NCBI GenBank assembly: GCA_037576215.1
Contig: JBANDB010000007.1
Span: forward strand, 5,859,001 to 5,923,000
Reading direction: 5' to 3'
From: Armillaria gallica
Taxonomy: Eukaryota > Basidiomycota > Agaricomycetes > Agaricales > Physalacriaceae
DNA: 64,000 nucleotides
Notes under the pieces: generated by a model
The model's database searches: none
Told to the model about the DNA's origin: nothing
What the model saw: only the letters and a program-made list of their open reading frames with translations
Program-made: the position numbers and the translations under genes
Shown here: positions 11,175 through 22,935 of the stretch, one piece after another
Layout: each line of letters starts with the position of its first letter
Numbering within the stretch: position 1 is the stretch's first letter

Positions 11175-12790
11175 GTGATGTTCTCAGTCTGGCTTAGGAC
11201 ACGGAGAGAATTAGCTTACTTGTGCTCGAGTCGAGATAATTTAGATGGGACTGAAGGTTATAGTCTACTTGCAGAGGGAGTACATTGCTTATGATATTTG
11301 TAGATCTTGTATGATATCATATTATTGTATTGTAATCATAACACAAGTCGTAATTGTAAACTATGATTGGAATCGAGGACGCGTGGAATGAATGACACGT
11401 TATGATAGATCATGATATTCGATGCTGAGAAAGCATACATCAAACGAAGGTATACTAAAGGTAAGGAGCTAGAATGCGCCAATTGGGAGTACAGTAGGTA
11501 TGATGAAAGCAACTCGGAGAGGCCGACGTAGTAAGCGATGAAGGCGGTGATGATGCCAAACGTGCCCCTGATTTGGCGAGACTGGGAACGTGTGAGCTAG
11601 AAGAGAGGAGGGGAGAGAAGACATGCACGGTGCGGATGGTAGCTTTGCGGACAACTCCTAACAGGCTGGAAGCATAGACATGACAGGAAGACAGCTGAAG
11701 AGGTCGATGAACGAGGTGGACTTGCGGAGGGAGGTGATGCTGCATACATCGGGGTTAGCAATCATCGATAAGGGGAAGGGAAGGGACGAACAAAAATAGA
11801 ACCGTGACTATCATCCAGGAGAACAGGTACATGGCGAGGGCAGAAGAGAGTCGGACGCATCAGTGCGGTTTCATGTATGCTGCATCTCACACCCGAGGTC
11901 CGAAACTTATCGCCGTACCCCTTGCATCTCTATGCCACATTTGTCCCATAGACACCTCCCTCGGCGTGCACACACCTTCCCATCTCGTCCGCTCGTAGTT
12001 TCCCATTCCTATGCTTGTCTGTTCTGCACGCACTCGAGGAAGTGTCGAAAGCGCCATGGGAAGCAAGCCTGCATACCCTATTGAGCCCGTCCCAAACACC
12101 CATATCGATGGCGCAACAAGCGTGAGCCATCCTTCTGAAAGACGGCTTGAGTGGAGGTCAAGGTAGGGGCAATGTCACGTACTGTTGGGGATGTTGACGC
12201 GCCATCGACACGGAGTGCAACAATCGAGACGGGACCTGATCAACATGAGCAAGACCGAATCGTTCAAAGAGCAATACACGCACCTCCGCCCATACATCTA
12301 GCACTCCCTCGGGAATATCGTCCGCCATCCCTCCCTTGCAATCCTGACAGCAGTGGCTGTGAGCCCTCAGCCAAGTCAGTTTATGGAATGGCTTACCGAG
12401 CCTGCTCCCAGTGATCTCTTCAATTCGTGCCCGTCTGTCGCCATCCGACGGAACTCGTCATCATCGCCAGCATGCGGGGCCGCTCTGATGAGTGCCGCAT
12501 AGGTCATAATGTGCGAAAAATGGAGATCAAGTCACGTACCATTGCGTATGCTCCGTGAATGGACTGGTTGGTGCGTTGCAGGGTGAGCCTAGGGAAAGAA
12601 AGGTAACGGTGAGCCTAGAACAAGAGTCAATGCACGCTCCCTTACCTGGTGATCAAATCATACTGCTGCAAATCTTGTTAGTAAAGGCTGTCAGCGCCGA
12701 GGTATAAAATACCTACCTTTCTCGATTTTTCTCGCCCATTTCACGCGTTGTCGGGACACACGATGGCAGACATACGGCTGAAAGAAGGAA
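11175..12790 (-). pseudogene. U-family multi-exon gene relic, copy U1
   Basis: Minus-strand exons with consistent GT-AG introns can be followed. One encodes RVSRQRVKWARKIEK. A phase-1 intron leads to DLQQYDLITR (about 12673-12645), then LTLQRTNQSIHGAYAM, then ALIRAAPHAGDDDEFRRM. A later exon reads KGGMADDIPEGVLDVWAE. U2 (25.86-27.0 kb) and part of U3 (46.17-46.7 kb) share exons and intron positions. The acceptor before the ALIRAAP exon is mutated here (an AG present in U2 is absent), and the 3' part has stops. The leftmost part (11175-11300) matches 25860-25990. The family is not recognised. The shared splice structure shows it was once a real gene. Confidence 0.5.
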
Positions 12791-13440
12791 ATAAGAAAGA
12801 GAGAAAGAGAATTGAATCAGAACCGAGCTCACTGCTGAGCTCGACGACGAGATGCCAATCGACGTGGCAGTCTGAGTCAAGAAGATGGTTCAGCGAGACT
12901 TGAGTGAGACCGTGTTAGCGGTACGGTCCGAGGCCTCCAGCGAGGCAACATCCATCCCTGTAGCGGCGGTTTCACGCCGGTCCCCGATTCTTTCCTTTTT
13001 CCTTATCCGGTGCTCAGCATGACACAGATCCAATCCATACATTTTTACATTAACAATTTCCAACGAGATACACAAGATGCAATATTCTACAATTGGCGAA
13101 AATGTCTAAAAATCGGCCCCGAAGTCTCTTCAATACATGGTCAATTGACTGCGAGAAAAAGTAAGGAAGACACCGTACAAGGTCTTGCAGTTTGGGTCAG
13201 TAGATCCAAAGTTAGGCAAAGTGTACTCTGCATTACGTCACTCGAAAAAATTGGTTTTGCCATGCAGCGATATCATCTCCATAAAAGGCAAAGGATTTGA
13301 GACAAAGTACACTTTGGAGGACCCGAGGGCGACAAGCAATCTATCCGTTACAAATTTGATGTATTGATGCATGAGAGTGGGATCAAGCTCAGATTATTGT
13401 ACTCATTCACAGCATTCTCACCACAAAATATGGTTAAGTC
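12790..13440. other. Interval between U1 and the Helitron relic
   Basis: Near 12910 the conserved edge motif ggtccgaggcctcc appears. The minus-strand frames over 13010-13370 are AT-rich and broken by stops, and may be a continuation of the Helitron-type protein downstream of its DUF6570-like part. No supported gene. Confidence 0.3.
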
Positions 13441-14230
13441 TGGCTTTTTACTAGGATTGATAGCCAGGTTTCTCAAGGCTGCCACAGTGAAGGCTCTTCC
13501 AAGTTTCCTGAACCTTAACAGTTTCTACATCAGACACACCCATCCGTTCCAATAAAGTCATTTCCATGTCATTCATTATCGCTTCTTCCGTGGCTTCCGC
13601 TGCAAAGTGCCTTTCAAAACTGGCCATTTCTTTCTCCATTAATACTTCCGCTGCCTTTGAAGAAGGCTCGTGGTGCCAAACCAGATCTTCCAACCCAGGA
13701 ATAATGTCGTCCACATTGTCATACATCTCCAACTGAGCCATTGACAGTTTAATGTTCTCGTATAACGGATTATTCTGCGAAAGCCAAACCTTGTTCTTCC
13801 TAATTGTGTACATCATTTCAAGCAAGAACATATTGGCTGCTTTGGCCCAACAAACACTACACTTAATAAACCATTAATATCTTGTGGGGTTTGTGCAAGA
13901 CTGTCGCAGTGGACACCAAGTTTTAATCGTGAGCGCAAACATCTCCATAGAAAACTCGAGGCTGATCCGGGTCTGAACTCCCATATAATCTGCTCACCTG
14001 AATGGTACACCAATACACAGCGCAAACCATACGTTCCTCCACCCAAGTTAAGTCTTGAAACTCTTCAGGAAGAGTACCCCGAAAAAGGTGATTTCTTAAG
14101 GCATACTTTGGAAGCAAACCAGATTCAAGCCTCGCCTCACATTGGGTACACACAGTCAAAAATCTGTCCACCCATTCATGTGGATCTAAAATGTACGAAC
14201 CAGGAACCGAATGATCTATCGGATCCATGA
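13440..14230 (-). pseudogene. Helitron-associated DUF6570-like gene relic
   Basis: Minus-strand frames encode the hallmark text of the DUF6570 region found in front of the helitron helicase-like domain of fungal Helitron proteins. From the N-terminal side they are LPKYALRNHLFRGTLPEEF, LTWVEERMVCAVY, FYGDVCAHD, a segment ending in DINGLLSVVFVGP, then MYTIRKNKVW, DNVDDIIPGLEDLVWH, and near 13440 [12 protein letters not shown]. The order and spacing follow the family, but at least two frame changes and several stops interrupt it. No Rep (HUH) or helicase domain and no Helitron ends (5' TC, 3' hairpin-CTRR) were identified. In an active element such proteins drive rolling-circle transposition; this copy is dead. 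Confidence 0.65.
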
Positions 14231-15520
14231 CAACATCTCCATCTCTGATTCACAACAAGTCGAAATTCAACCTCTCAGAGAACTCCTCGAGGTCTTCTTC
14301 CGAGTAACAATGACTCACTAATGGCTGTCCACAGCGTAAATCACGAGAACATACCAAGAAAGTCTGGCACCTAGTCCATTTCATGCCTTCCTGAAACCTT
14401 CTACAGCTATTTAACTTTGTATCGAAAGACACGGGCTGCGGCCAATCCCTGCAAATTTTACTAAAAATGGTCAGACGATTGAGCAGCGATTTGCATGCGC
14501 CGATGAATTCGAGGGTCACATCGTTGTCCTACACATTTGCACATCCTCATTGGAGGGAGAACAGACGCACAGAAATCTCTGCCGAACTCGTAGTCCATCA
14601 CATCACAAAGACCCAGATCAGACACCAGATCAACGTTCGCCTTGTAGCAGTTCAAGATTTTGCCCACGATTTGAAGTGGCATTTCGAACAGTTCAGCCCA
14701 CCGATCCAGCATCGAACATCTAAGGGCCTCAATCATTTCATGCCTCAGTGCAGATAATAAACACTTTCTCCTCGTAAAGTGCAACAATTGAAGAAACTTC
14801 TGCAATCTCGGGTACGCAATTCATTGGAGTCGCGATCCGAATAAATGTGGGTCAAACGCTGTCTCAACATCCCCGAAGACTTCAGTGGTTATTTTCACAG
14901 TTGAACAATGATAACGATTACCACGCTGAGGACGAACCATCACAGGAAATAAAATATCACTACACCGACGTCCACAAATGGCCTGTATATGGTCAACCCT
15001 TGTGTGCAAGATCGGATTCTCCTTGAGCGCGATATCAGCAGCGAAACACAGAAAATTATCCACAACTGTGTCAATAACAGATTTTCGAGAACACACCTTT
15101 CGCAGAATCAACATACTACTATGGATCACTCGAACACTAATACCAAGTTCAAATCCATCTTCTAACTCTTCTTGTGAAAGGTACAACCAAGCAGGATTGC
15201 ACTGAGTGGTACTACCACTGTACAGTGCAGGGTGAAACTGCTCCGATTCAACAGCGCTCCCAGTGAGAACCACATGAGCATCTAAAACGGGATCTTCGAT
15301 AATAAAAAATCCTTTGACATACACCATGCGAGAATGCACCCAGTTTGCATATCATCTGAAACAGCACTCCAACCAAAAACAAACACCGAGCGCAAACATT
15401 GATAGCGTGCCGAGCACGAATCTCAAATGAAGCGGATCTAAATACAATCGTTAGCAGTTGTATTTGAAGCAGTAGTAAGCACGACAAACTGGCAGGTCCA
15501 CAGGTACACACAAACTGCTG
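14230..15520 (-). pseudogene. Upstream part of the Helitron-type relic
   Basis: Three minus-strand open stretches (14519-14250, 14805-14461, 15339-14821) run into the DUF6570-like relic in the same direction and have similar base composition. They contain texts such as LHFTRRKCLLSALRHEMIEA and FCASVLPPMRMCKCVGQRC, and a longer 172-residue stretch. I cannot name a domain here. The simplest reading is the N-terminal portion of the same element protein or a second gene of the same element, broken by frameshifts. Confidence 0.4.
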
Positions 15521-15899
15521 CCAGTGTCAAAACAATAACGGGTATTCGTGCTCGATAAGCAGCTCCTCACTTTGGCCCAGCTTTATATCAATGCATACAA
15601 GATGGCTGAAACACTTTCAGACACATATATAAGACATTGGGTAGAATCGACGCCAATTACCCTGGCGGATGAAACAGTGTTACCAACGGGAAAAACGTTG
15701 AGTAAGACCCACAATGTCAGACATCGGGAAAAAGAGGAATAAATTGTTGATGGCAGAAGGTGTTGCACGCAAACACAAACAGGCACCAAATAGCCCCTGC
15801 ATACACTCTACAGTGGGCAAACGGTCGGTTTCGGGTTGACAAAGCCCTCCCTTCTCCTCACTGCGTTTGGAAAGAATCGGGGATCTTCTATGACTTCTA

Positions 15900-16060
15900 C
15901 CACACTGTCTCCCGATTATTAACGTGTTCTGCGCTTGACCATCGCTTCTCGAATTTACTAGGTCTAATGATTTTTCACGGCGACGATATCGCATGGAGCT
16001 CAGGCGTGTACCATTGCCAGAATACCGAAAAGACTCGAAACGAGAGCCCTACGACGTCCA
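15900..16060 (+). pseudogene. R-family fragment, copy R5
   Basis: The sequence at about 15958-16030 (tttttcacggcgacgatatc and what follows) matches 6460-6535 in R1 and 36680-36735 at the left edge of R3. Only this short piece is present, so it is a truncated repeat copy. Confidence 0.45.
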
Positions 16061-16212
16061 TTCCTCCAATATCTGCACCGCCCTCCCTCACACAAACCAG
16101 TTGTCGCACGGTATCTGACGCTTCTTGACCGCGTACCATGCTTCATCAACTGTGCGTACCACCATCCTCTTGGGACCAAATTCTCCTGCTTCCCCGGCAT
16201 TTTATCGAGCAT

Positions 16213-16590
16213 TCATAGGCTCCAGGGTTGCGTCCATGCATGCTGTTTCTGCTGGAAACAATATGCTTGGTTTCTAGCAGCTCTCCGAGACCTGCATTCG
16301 GCAGCTGTCATAGGCTCGAACATCACTGCAAGCACACTGTTTGTTCCCCATTCAGTGGGCTCGCTTACTGGTGATTGTTAGTTGCCTGCGTGTTGTTGCG
16401 TATCATAGGCTATGGCACCGCTGTGGTCATGCTGTTCCTTGTTCGAACATCGTGCCTGCACTTCTGTGGCTGCCGGATGCCTGCTTTCGGTAGCATTCAT
16501 AGGTTCGAACATTGCTACAGGTGCACTGTTTGTTATTCTGACAGAGTGCTTGGTTCCATGTGCATGTTCAACACCTGCGTTTCATGACTG
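16213..16590. repeat. Tandem repeat, about 95 bp x 4
   Basis: The motif TCATAGG recurs at 16213, 16308, 16403 and 16497, giving periods of 95, 95 and 94 bp. Each is followed by related text containing tgctgttt or cactgtttgtt and preceded by a conserved cctgc.ttcgg context in at least two units. The copies are well diverged from one another. It lies in a gene-free stretch. Confidence 0.6.
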
Positions 16591-16599
16591 CTATTCTTT

Positions 16600-18600
16600 G
16601 TCCTGGCTGGAAATTATGTCTGAAAATTATGTGCTTGACACACATGCCTTTTCTTCCTATCCATCTGCTGCTCCTTTGTCTGTATCCCCTTTTGCACTGT
16701 CTCCTATGGTAGTCCTTGTATATCTCGTCTCCAGAGTCTCAGCCTGTCTCAGCCCTTACTAAGTATAGTCGCATGGCACTGACGATGTTCTACGTCATCC
16801 CCAGAGTTTCGTCTTTCGTCTTTCCGATGATGACATGCATCTGAACACTGCCCTCTTATTATCGCAACTGTTGGGTCACAGCTGACCGTGCGGTCTCAAA
16901 GTATGATATGAAGGCATCGGCTGACGATTATCTTCCAAATCTCATGAACGTCCCGAAGTTATTGCCCCGGGGCAGCAGTGCCCCATGACAATGTCATCGC
17001 CGCTTCACCTTCTGGTCCAGCAAGTAACAGCTGTTTAGTGTGGAGTCAGACAGATGCTGCCTTTGTTGTCGCTGGCGGTCAGCGCTTCAGCTATCACCAT
17101 CTCTCTGAAAAGTGTCCACGAAAAGGTAAAGAACTTCGTCGGCCAGACTCCAGTGCTCTGCCCTCCTTTATTTTGCCTTGGCCGTGCCACCCTGTTCTCC
17201 TTTTGCTTCATCTTCTCCTCCTCTACATCTTCGGAGTTGGGTGTCGTACTGTTGCTTATTGAATGGGATGATGACGATGTCTTGTGCTCCTTTGCGAAGT
17301 AATGTTCGATATCTTGTGTATCTTCCAACGTTTGACTGTATTTCGTCCCAAAACTACCCCACGATGTGTCTCTACTCCACGAGACGTACGCAACCATGCG
17401 ATCACAACGGTACGAGCCTTCGTGGCCACAGCACATGGCTTGCCATGTTAGGGCTGTGGACTCGGCCATTCCTGATTGGGACCTTGTGCCGGTACACACA
17501 CCACACACCAAACCGTGGAGGCTGAATGTGTATGTACTCCACTCTGGGTTCTGATTTGTTGAGATATTTTAACATACAGTACATCTGTAGCGTGAATTGG
17601 AGCAGGCGCTCACTGTTATTCTTTCGCAAATGCGAGCGATGCCCGTCTTTTCATCTTCTTTCACACCAATGCGGGCTACATCAAGTGCCCTGTGCTGCGC
17701 CACGAGTGAAGGCTTGAATTGCATAATCATTGAAAACCCTCTCTAGTCCTGGTTTCCGGCGAAATAGCAATGGCGGGTCATGGTGGATATGTGGTAAAAA
17801 GACTGGGGCTACAGGTGTGTATGCAGTATTTTCGCATATAGTTTAGATTTCTGACTCGCCTTATCAGTCCAGGTGTAGAGAGCTGACAAGGAGACATTTC
17901 TGCAACTTCCACATAAATAATACTCGCATCTTCAAGGCCTGAAATTTAGCGATACCAACACTTTTACACAAGGTTCCCTTCGACCTTGAACTTCCCCACC
18001 TGCGTACTGGACAGATAATCTTCGGAATCGTCAAAACGGTCCTAGCTCGACTCAGGAAAGATTCATTCCCACGAGCAAGAGCGAAGAATGTAGTTGCCCT
18101 TCCATTCTCTGTTCCTAATGCGTCCTAAATCCATAGGTGCGTTTTCTACATGTTTAAGGACACGAAGCCTTATAATAATAGACTTACAATGATTGCAGGT
18201 TCAGGAAGCCACGGAACTAAACACCTGAGGATCGGTAAAATCAGTGTCCTTGAATGGGGTCGTTGGCTTGGATCAGATCGGAAATCTGTACTCATACCAG
18301 AGCTCCTACAGCCAGAAATGCCTCAGTCACTGTTAGTTTCCCCGAAAAGCCCAAGACGGACTCATCACATGTGTTCCCATCATTGTTGTATCGCAGCCCA
18401 TGCCATCCTCGCTTCAAGTATGTAGCCCGAGGCTTGACTTCCACCCTTTGATAGGTCTGTCAGTGGACTTCACTTCACGGCGTGTCCAACACATGCGCAC
18501 GACACCATAGCCTCAAGTGTCATCTCTTCCTCGCCATCGACTACCGTTAGCCGTAAAGTAAGCATCTCCTTCTTGTCTTAGTGCTGGTGTCATCGAGTTG
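16600..18600. other. Interval with no supported gene
   Basis: Overlapping open frames exist on both strands (for example 17035-17511 minus and 17178-17525 plus), but none has a recognisable family, a paralog in this window or a convincing splice structure. Nothing is called. Confidence 0.35.
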
Positions 18601-18610
18601 TTGTTTTAGG

Positions 18611-19276
18611 ATGAGCATGCGTCCGAGACTGCCAAACCTGTTCGATGGACAGTGCACCAAATATAAGAAGTATTGATGGAACGTGTAGTTGTGTTTAGCT
18701 GCGCATAAGGGATCTATGGACGATTATTCCAAGATCTCGTTCATTCTATCTTACATACGAGAAGGATTGGCTGGACTGTGGGCCGAGAACTAACTATATG
18801 GACGACCACTTCAACGGCGCAGTTCAATGTCGGTATATATACTGACTTTATCAACGAGCTCAACCAGGCCTTTCTGGACCCGACCTTGAAGTATACGCGC
18901 GAGCGAAGCTGGAGACGTTTCGACAAGGGGGAAGGCCTGCGCAGGAGTTTTTGTCGAGTTTGACCGCCTTCAGCAAGATACCGGATGGGACGAAGGCTAT
19001 TTGGTTTTAATGTTAAGAAAGGCACTCAATTATGGCTTCACCCGAAATGTCTGCCTCTCCTTTGAGGTGCCGACGACGTACCAAGATCTTGAGGGCAGCG
19101 GGAGTAGTGAAAAGGAAACCCCTCGAGAACAATCAATTGTTGATGGGGAAGTCGCGACTGATGGAGGGATGGACTTTGCAGAGATGTGCAGACGTGGTCT
19201 CTACTTTAGCTGCAGCGAACGCGGCCACTTGGCGCGTAACTGCCCGGGCAATGTTCCATTAAAGGTTGGATATTGA
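18611..19276 (+). pseudogene. LTR-retrotransposon gag relic
   Basis: Plus-strand frames follow a Ty3/Gypsy-type capsid protein: MSMRPRLPNLFDGQCTKYKK near the start, KISFILSYIREGLAGLWAEN, then FINELNQAFLDPTLK, AKLETFRQG in another frame, and LRKALNYGFTRNV. The C-terminal CCHC zinc knuckle is visible as YFSCSERGHLARNCPG, but the first cysteine of the knuckle is replaced by tyrosine. Several stops and frame changes lie within about 650 bp. No protease, reverse transcriptase or integrase follows and no LTR pair was identified, so this is a fragment of a dead element. Confidence 0.65.
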
Positions 19277-19439
19277 AAATGCTTCCGAGAGTGGGTCAAG
19301 CAGATGTCGTGGTGCATCAGACTCTCATCTACTAGTACTATTAAGCCGGTCTATTAGTACTTAGTTACAGTAGGTATGTTTTGTTACGTTCGAAGGAGTA
19401 TTCAGTCACTACTACTAGGGTGTCATGTCAAAGACAGAA

Positions 19440-20520
19440 GTTTTCGATGCCAACATGATACACCTTCTCTCTCGCCCCGGGCCAATCCATGTCTGCCACT
19501 CTCTTGAACGTTGCCTGACAAAAATCCTCAGGCACAATCTCCACGTATTCATTGGACGTTGAACGTAACATTCGAATGCCGAAGGATTTTCTATAGTGCC
19601 AGTCCAACATCTGATATGGTGTCGTCGTCCTCTTCCAGCGTCCGTTCTCGGAATCCACCAGAAGCCGCCTCATGTAATGCATATCCGGACCTCTGCAGAT
19701 AATCCTTCTCTAATCTTCATCGCTAGCTCCAGGCTCCCTGATGTTGGCCTCTCCAAAGTCAACGGTGGCGGGAGACCGGTTCCCTCCCGTAGAACGACGT
19801 CCCAGTAGTTCTCCGCCTTGATGGCACGGAGCCCTGCCATCATGTCACTGGAAATCCTCTCGGCTTCTTGTTCTGAGATGTTGAAACCCGGTTTGAGGTT
19901 ACCCATGCTAACACCGGGGATATACTCGAGAACAAGTCCAGGCGAGTACTTGGACGACGTTGGTGATGGGATGAAGAGTAGTAGACTCCGGGGTAATGCA
20001 AAGACGAACAACACCAAAACGACGGGGGATATACCGGCCTTGCAGTGGATGCAAAAGCTGATGCGCAGCAAGCTCCGTATTGTAGGACCCCATCTTCCCC
20101 AACCAAGTCAAGACCTCCTATATCCAACCCTCCCAAAGCAGCATGTCAGGTCGGTTGTCAAAATCGCTTGACCTCAACCCAGTCTGGAATGGCACCGGCT
20201 TGGGTATCACAGACGGCACGTCGTAGGTGGTCATCAATGGAAGACGTTCATGGCACCGTATCCAACGAGTCTTTGTTGCTGCGATACCGTGCCTGCGATC
20301 TGTGCGCCTGAGATTTTCGTAGTCAAGTGTCGCTGAACTAGTTGGACTGTAGCAGGCTGCAGACGTGATCCTGGCTGCGAGAGGGTCGGAAGTGTTGGAG
20401 CCCTGCGCTTGGAATTGATAGCGGAGGGTCGATCCAGGTGGATACAGTTCATTGCTGCTACATGCACAACGCAAATCAACACACTTGTAAAGAAAATCGG
20501 CGAATTATCGTACCTCTGAA
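19440..20520 (-). pseudogene. Kinase-like gene relic, copy K1
   Basis: This minus-strand copy belongs to a five-member family with a protein-kinase / aminoglycoside-phosphotransferase-like fold. The N-lobe exon (NELYPPGSTLRYQFQAQGSN) follows a short first exon and an intron, as in the other copies. The presumptive start reads ATG TGA. The C-lobe hinge region is shifted between frames, and PGVSMGNLKPGFNISEQEAE is readable. The intact family has a catalytic loop HNDIHxRNVVL followed by IDFG. Here a 24-bp deletion removes eight codons of that loop (AEN runs directly into YWDVVL), and a further one-base shift destroys the DFG frame. The C-terminal tail FxxATFKRVADMDWPGAREK remains readable. It is a pseudogene. 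Confidence 0.7.
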
Positions 20521-20544
20521 CTGACATCCAATGTCACATATGGT

Positions 20545-21100
20545 TCACTTGAGTAAGTCCTGCATGTCGTGCCAGACGTGCACGTCGATGGCGGTGTCAG
20601 GATGCACCATGCCAGCGCCGTTGATCGTCGTCATCGTCATTGTACAGGAGCGACACAGCCACATGGTAGGGATCTTCCTCTTGGCACCTTGAACATTAAT
20701 CCCATTCGCACCCAATGTCAGCCATCTTTGTTCAGCGAGGATGACTGGACCGTCACAGACCCTACCAAATGCGACGGCCATGAGATCCATAAAGACATCA
20801 CCTGTGCCTCAAACCAGTCCTAGAGGCATCGATGTCCGGCTTCACGGGCTCGCGAGGCCGGGCCCTTTGACTGGCACCGACTTGACCCACAGGACGAACC
20901 ACCACGCCGGCACCTGGTAACGAGATGGCCGTGGACATCCATCCCAAAATTGCTGGCGCCAAATTCGATATGTGCGAGCCAGTCCGTCACCCCTTACTTA
21001 TACTCCTGGAGAATACGACATTACCGCCCTCGATGTTGTGAGCGGGGAATCGCGGATGGATTTCACGGGGGAGGAGCCTACTCCTCTACCTCTTTAAATT
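20545..21100 (+). pseudogene. 2OG-Fe(II) oxygenase-like relic, copy Q1
   Basis: In plus-strand frames near 20825-20990, FDWHRLDPQDEPPR is followed in another frame by DEMAVDIHPKIAGAKFDMCE. The corresponding part of Q2 (58.74-59.28 kb) reads LHELTMYDEGGHLAWHRIST and GGVFYFRHEGDEMAV. The pattern 'Y..G.H..WHR...' then 'GG.....RHEG' resembles the iron-binding core of fungal prolyl-4-hydroxylase-like oxygenases. Frames are broken, so this is a relic. The assignment rests on motif resemblance only and could be wrong. Confidence 0.4.
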
Positions 21101-21600
21101 CTTATTTCCTTTTCGACAATCCTCCCCATCCACGAGCGCCACCATTACCGACCCTCCAAATCTCCTCGATCATCTCAGTGTCATGCATCTTCGCCAATAA
21201 GTGGATATTTCTCATTACCACCCCCAACCACCTGACGCCCCAGCAAGACGATGTATCTTCACGACCCACAACCAGAACATCGACCACATACACAAAACGC
21301 ACTAGCTCCTCGTGCTCGGCGTTATACATTACCTTCTGAAGGGAGAGAGCGGGGGATTTGGCAGATCACATTCCATAAGGTCTGCCACTATGTTGATGTG
21401 GAAAGGTTGCACCTCGGGCTCACACTGTTGCGGACATGGGGCCTTCAATTCGTACTGGAACCGAGCGTGAGACGGATGGTCAATACACCCTGACTCAAAG
21501 GGTTCATCAGGGCTCGGAGGAGAGCTTTCGAAGTTTACAAGAATTTTGGCGGCGTGGTCAGCAAGTTGATGATCATGAGATGCTCTCAAAGTTAGATGTA
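21100..21600 (+). repeat. Repeat flank shared with 62.69-63.05 kb
   Basis: The segment 21115-21345 (cctccccatcca onward, including gtggatatttctcattacca) is clearly related to 62690-62960. It probably belongs to the downstream part of the Q oxygenase-like relic, but no domain can be read. Confidence 0.4.
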
Positions 21601-21627
21601 TGCGCGACCAGAGAGTCTAGGGCATGC

Positions 21628-21885
21628 CTACACAATGAGATGTCTCATGTATCGGAGTGGACACCGACTGGCGCGGTGAAGTGGGATGGTGCAGCGGAAG
21701 AGGAGGATTCGCAAAGCCAAAGTCCGCTTTAGAATGTATGCACCGAGGGTACATTTGCCAGTCATGTCGATGCCTTGCACGATCATCTCAATCAACTCTA
21801 CAGGTAGCACCATCCGCCATGGACCAGCTATCTTCGACATTGGTAATTCCGTTTGGGTTCGACCATGCCAAGGCGTCGTTTGCAC
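21628..21885 (-). pseudogene. F-box-like relic
   Basis: The minus strand encodes RMVLPVELIEMIVQGIDMTG and then LGAYILKRTLALRILLFRCT, a typical F-box-like start, with a short N-terminal extension. The frame closes after 85 residues without the leucine-rich repeats expected of a full gene. The flank at 22000-22600 matches 660-1130 and 63.4-64.0 kb. Confidence 0.55.
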
Positions 21886-22599
21886 TTTATCTCTGGTCTA
21901 GCATCTACATGTTTGAACATTGACTGAAGACCGGGATGATCTGACTTGCCAGCGTTATCTCCGCGGCCAAGACAAGCACCAGTTATGTCTCCCAGCAAAA
22001 GGATAACTTCACGACGATGAAAAAAAGGATGACACTTAGAGGTATGTCACTTTGACGTCTTCGAATAGCGACTATGTTAAATTGCTCCTCCAGAACCATA
22101 TGCCATAGCGATTCATAGCTTGCTTAACTGCGCCCGTGACAGTCGCCCGCCCTGGAACAGAGATTTACTTTTCTGAACACGACAATGCTCACCTTTACTG
22201 TCCAACCCTTTCATGTAGTGCTGGAATTCTGGTGCGATAATTCCCATACAAAGCCGTTTCTACAGTGGCATGCATAGAAGAGTACCAAGTCATCGGCAAT
22301 GCCTTATTGGACCAGAGAAGGGTATCAGGTTGCATGCCCAATGCCGGATAGAATATACTACATGGCTTCCTCCAACCTCCGATTCTTCTCCACACGAAGG
22401 GAAAGCAGGTATCTCTCATAGTCCATGTCCTAACCATATCTAACTGCTGCTGCTGAATCAGGTGGCTCCACACCTTCAATAAAGCCATCAGTAAACTTGG
22501 AAACACCAGCTTGGAGCGAGTGTTGAGAGACTCAGCATCGAGGAGGGACGTGATTGTGTGCAATCAGAGATGACACAAAGCTGGACAGTAGTCATTACA

Positions 22600-22935
22600 C
22601 TGTTTTATAGATATGGATTAGCAACTGGATTCAGTAATAAATAACTTGATTAATGATTTTGTCAGTAATTTTCTAATCATGCGATAGACTTTCTTGACTT
22701 CTAAGGCTCGTACTGCCAAGTCGATCCTCAACGCATGCCAGTGCCACGTCTTCTTGAGGTAGAGGAGGATCCAAGAATTCCTGGAATCTTGGATGTTCGG
22801 CCATCTATCATCGATGAGCCCAGGAGGTCACTGTGATGTCAAATGACAACATACTCATGAATATTCCAATGGGTTGGGTACTCCATTGCTATGACATTGT
22901 TAGAATGGGAATGTGAATCAACAACGACAACTGGC
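22600..22935. repeat. 3' flank of DUF6535 copy D2
   Basis: No gene. The stretch 22710-22850 matches the corresponding flanks of D1 (2520-2660) and D3 (39950-40020). Confidence 0.45.

Noticed and set aside
17035..17525. Overlapping open frames of 115-158 residues on both strands
   Set aside because: No family resemblance, no paralog and no intron structure; a chance open stretch is more likely.
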